Shown here: positions 61,737 through 64,000 of the stretch, piece after piece
How the letters are laid out: each line of letters opens with the position of its first letter
Numbering within the stretch: the stretch's first letter is position 1
Source: Burkholderiales bacterium
GTDB taxonomy: Bacteria; Pseudomonadota; Gammaproteobacteria; Burkholderiales; Burkholderiaceae_C
NCBI GenBank assembly: GCA_016223165.1
Contig: JACRPO010000003.1
Coordinates: forward strand, 310,001 to 374,000
Length of the DNA stretch: 64,000 nucleotides
Direction of reading: 5' to 3'
Position numbers and translations under genes: made by a program
The notes under the pieces: generated by a model
What the model was told of the DNA's origin: nothing
Seen by the model: the letters and a program-made list of their open reading frames with translations, nothing else
Databases searched by the model: none

Positions 61737-63431
61737 TTATCGCAGTGGGGTCTGCGCGCCCGCGCGTGCCCAGCGCTGCCAGCCGGGGATGCGCTGCTCC
61801 ATGAGTTCGACGATCGCCGCATGGTGCGCGTGCGCCAGAAGCGCCTGCTCGGCCGCCGTCAGCTTCTGCGCTTGGGTCCGCGCCGCCGCGACACCGCCGC
61901 TCGGGGCCGCGCGCGCATCGGCCAGCGCTTCGATGCTCGGGGCACGCACGTCGGTGCGGTTGGCGGTGTCGGCGTTGGTGGTGGCCAGCAGTGGCACGAA
62001 GGCCGAGCCGATGCTGACCAGGCCGTGGTAGTCGCCGACGAAGAGGCCGCCCGCGTTCGGCGCGAAGGCGAGGTCGAAGCCCGTGCCGACCTCGCTTTCG
62101 GCCCAGTCGACGCCGTCGCGCGACCTCAGCAGCCAGGCGTTGGCCGGCAGCGTGGCGGCAGCGGGCGTGTCGTTGCGCAGGTCGAGGTGCAGCACGCCGA
62201 CCACGCCGTCGGCGCGCACGTGCACGGCCGGCGTGAAGGCCGGCGCGGCGGCGACGCGGTTGATGGCCCGCGGCGCGCTCCAGTTGCGCCCGCCGTCGCT
62301 GGAGCCGGCGATGACGATGGCATCGTGCGTGCCGCCGGGCGTGAAGCGGGCGTCCTGCCAGGCCGCCCACAGCTCGCCGCGCGGCCCGGCCGCGATGGTG
62401 GGCAGGATGGCGCCGTCGCGCACGCGCTGGCCGCTGGCGGCGTCGAGCGTGCCGACACTGCGCTGGTCGGCCACGTAGACCGGCGCGCTCCAGCTCTGCC
62501 CCTTGTCGAGCGAGCGCACGATGCCGATGCGCGCCGAGGCGACGCCGCCGACGACATCGATCTGCGTGAAGACGTTGACCAGCGCGCCCGTCTCCACACC
62601 GCCACGCAGCACGACGATGCGGTTGCCGATCGTCTGGCTGATGCCGGCTCCCGCGCCGCCGGGCGGCACCGGCGTGAAGATGGCGCGCGGCACATCCCAG
62701 GTTACGCCGCCGTCGGCGCTGCGCGCGAGCACGGCGGGCCCGCTGCCGCCGCGCTCGATGCGGTCCCACACGGCGTAGACGAAGCCGGCGGCGGTGGGGT
62801 CCGCGGTGAGCGTGTTCTTGTCGTTGAAGAAGTCGGCGCCGTCGCGGATGAGCAGCACCGGCGCGCTCCAGGTGCGGCCGCCGTCGGTGCTGCGGCTGGC
62901 GAGCATGCCGCTCGTCGAGCCCGGGGCGAGCACGGCGCCGGTGGCGACCAGGCCCATGGCGTAGACCACGCCATCGGGGCCGATGTCGACCCAGGGGTCG
63001 CTCACGCGCTCGAAGTCACCGGCACTGCCCGCCGCGGCACCGCCGCAGCGCGACATCGGCTGCAGCGTGCGCACCCAGGTCGCGCCGCCGTCGGTGGACA
63101 GCGCCGTGACGAGGCCGCGCGCGCCGCCGTTGCTCCAGCGGTCCTGCTGCCAGGCGCCGACGAGGCGATTCGGCTCGCGCGGGTCGGCGGCGACCCAGGG
63201 CTCGACCTCGGCGTTGACGTAGGCCGTGCCGCTGGCGACACCGCCCGTGCAGCCCGCGGCGATCGGGCTCGGGCCGCTGGCCTGGCGCGGCACGGGTGTC
63301 TCGGGAATTCCGGGTGCGCCGGCGTCGTCGCTGCCGCCGCAGGCCACGGCAAGCCACATGGCGATCGCCATGGCGGCCGCGCCGGCCACCCCGGCGATCG
63401 CGCTCCTCGTCAGCTCGTTCTTGTGCGTCAT
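61737..63431 (-). CDS. Asp-box (BNR-repeat) beta-propeller lipoprotein
   Basis: The 564-residue protein has a lipoprotein signal ending LAVACGGS (Cys at about 31), then a beta-propeller with at least five Asp-box repeats of the SxDxGxxW type: [38 protein letters not shown] and [11 protein letters not shown]. Such propellers occur in sialidases and in carbohydrate- or protein-binding surface proteins. I see no sialidase catalytic Arg triad, so binding is as likely as hydrolysis. The C-terminal 70 residues are helical. ATG at 63431; same strand as alaS, upstream of it. Confidence 0.85.
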   Translation of the reverse strand: MTHKNELTRSAIAGVAGAAAMAIAMWLAVACGGSDDAGAPGIPETPVPRQASGPSPIAAGCTGGVASGTAYVNAEVEPWVAADPREPNRLVGAWQQDRWSNGGARGLVTALSTDGGATWVRTLQPMSRCGGAAAGSAGDFERVSDPWVDIGPDGVVYAMGLVATGAVLAPGSTSGMLASRSTDGGRTWSAPVLLIRDGADFFNDKNTLTADPTAAGFVYAVWDRIERGGSGPAVLARSADGGVTWDVPRAIFTPVPPGGAGAGISQTIGNRIVVLRGGVETGALVNVFTQIDVVGGVASARIGIVRSLDKGQSWSAPVYVADQRSVGTLDAASGQRVRDGAILPTIAAGPRGELWAAWQDARFTPGGTHDAIVIAGSSDGGRNWSAPRAINRVAAAPAFTPAVHVRADGVVGVLHLDLRNDTPAAATLPANAWLLRSRDGVDWAESEVGTGFDLAFAPNAGGLFVGDYHGLVSIGSAFVPLLATTNADTANRTDVRAPSIEALADARAAPSGGVAAARTQAQKLTAAEQALLAHAHHAAIVELMEQRIPGWQRWARAGAQTPLR

Positions 63432-63599
63432 TCGACGAGCATAGCCGCGCCCCTTGCGGGCCTGACTTGTCCACCTCGCTCGCCACCGCTCGCGCTCGCC
63501 CGCCTCCGCTCGCCCTGGCACCCGGCGTGCTCGCCGCAGGCCCGAGCGCGCTGCGGCCTCTCTTGCTATCGTGCGTCCCCCGCGTTGGAGTGCCGAACG

Positions 63600-64000
63600 A
63601 TGGACATGAAGAACTCGCCTCTCTCCGCCCTCGCCGACCCGAGCCTGCTGAAGGCCGACGGCCTCGTCAATGGCGAATGGCTGTCAGGGCACGGCCGCTT
63701 CGAGGTGCGCGACCCCGCCACCGGCCTCGTGCTGGCGCAGGTGGCCAACCTCGGCGCGAGCGAAGCCGAGGCGGCCATCGCGGCGGCCGACAAGGCCTGG
63801 CCGGCCTGGCGGCGCAAGACCGCGAAGGAACGCGCCGCGGTGATGATGAAGTGGTTCCAGCTCATGAATCAGCACGCCGACGACCTGGCCCGCATCATGA
63901 CCGCCGAGCAGGGCAAGCCGCTCGCCGAAGCGAAGGGCGAAGTGGCCTACGGTGCCAGCTTCGTCGAGTGGTTTGCCGAGGAGGCGCGGCGCATCTACGG
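63600..64000 (+). CDS. gabD: Succinate-semialdehyde dehydrogenase, NAD(P)-dependent (5' part)
   Basis: The frame stays open to the right edge; 133 residues are visible. They match GabD closely, including NGEWLSGHGRFEVRDPATG, KTAKERAAVMMKWFQLMNQH, MTAEQGKPLAEAKGEVAYGA and the visible end FVEWFAEEARRIYG. The catalytic Glu and Cys lie beyond the window. The enzyme would oxidise succinate semialdehyde to succinate; other short-chain semialdehydes, such as the 2-oxoglutarate semialdehyde made by the XylX-type enzyme, are conceivable. GGAG lies about ten bases before the ATG at 63600. The in-frame ATG at 63606 is an alternative. Confidence 0.9.
   Translation, partial: MDMKNSPLSALADPSLLKADGLVNGEWLSGHGRFEVRDPATGLVLAQVANLGASEAEAAIAAADKAWPAWRRKTAKERAAVMMKWFQLMNQHADDLARIMTAEQGKPLAEAKGEVAYGASFVEWFAEEARRIY

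Noticed and set aside
59249..61804. Long plus-strand open frame opposite alaS
   Set aside because: It lies fully antisense to alaS and has the His/Val/Asp-rich composition of such shadows.

Overview
The window is 64 kb of very GC-rich chromosomal DNA. The dense gene packing, the TAXI/TRAP and ABC uptake systems, the PEP-CTERM protein, the many outer-membrane lipoproteins and the RbtD/DalD/XylX-type sugar enzymes fit a free-living Burkholderiales betaproteobacterium of the Leptothrix/Rubrivivax type. That placement is inference from gene content. I see no rRNA, tRNA, CRISPR array, transposase, integrase or phage gene. About 48 protein genes are supported; two are cut by the window edges and one is broken.

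Layout. 1-2.7 kb: end of a TAXI-TRAP uptake operon. 2.8-4.4 kb: double-cupin protein convergent with a Crp/Fnr regulator that has a TTGA-N6-TCAA box upstream. 4.7-6.2 kb: solitary HipA-family (YjjJ/HipH-like) gene with three GATCTTCTC direct repeats in its promoter region. 6.4-10 kb: M20 deacylase, YdjM-like membrane protein, an unknown, and a Lys/Ala-rich histone-like protein. 10.3-15.9 kb: beta-propeller lipoprotein and a large SARP/AAA/TPR regulator. 15.8-20.4 kb: five minus-strand genes (solute-binding protein, ribokinase, SEC-C protein, dienelactone-hydrolase-like protein, GNAT). 20.6-29.1 kb: TPR/2OG-oxygenase, small lipoprotein, ECF sigma gene with two frameshifts, small membrane protein, Ser/Thr kinase, ParA-like ATPase.

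29.3-38.2 kb is the most coherent unit. It holds a sugar-alcohol ABC transporter (binding protein, two permeases, ATPase), a ribitol 2-dehydrogenase-like SDR, a D-arabinitol 4-dehydrogenase and an AraC regulator, followed by a 2-keto-3-deoxy-xylonate dehydratase-like FAH protein. Together they would import pentitols or hexitols and oxidise them to ketoses.

38.2-64 kb: a 161-bp palindromic repeat, cytochrome c lipoprotein, ABC exporter, DUF1330 lipoprotein, thioredoxin-like protein, gingipain-type (C25) lipoprotein, membrane protein, Ser/Thr kinase, PEP-CTERM protein, OmpA lipoprotein, Rieske-FAD reductase, Lnt-like fusion, SGNH hydrolase, PAS-GGDEF protein with a degenerate motif, alaS, Asp-box repeat lipoprotein, and the start of gabD.

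The most unusual signal is not a gene. Short tandem repeats, mostly 11-12 bp long in two to five copies, recur at gene boundaries. Several of them duplicate the stop codon or start codon itself, and the same 12-bp period recurs in-frame inside unrelated genes. A second theme is a recurrent lipobox module ending ACGG(G/S) at the front of six unrelated proteins.
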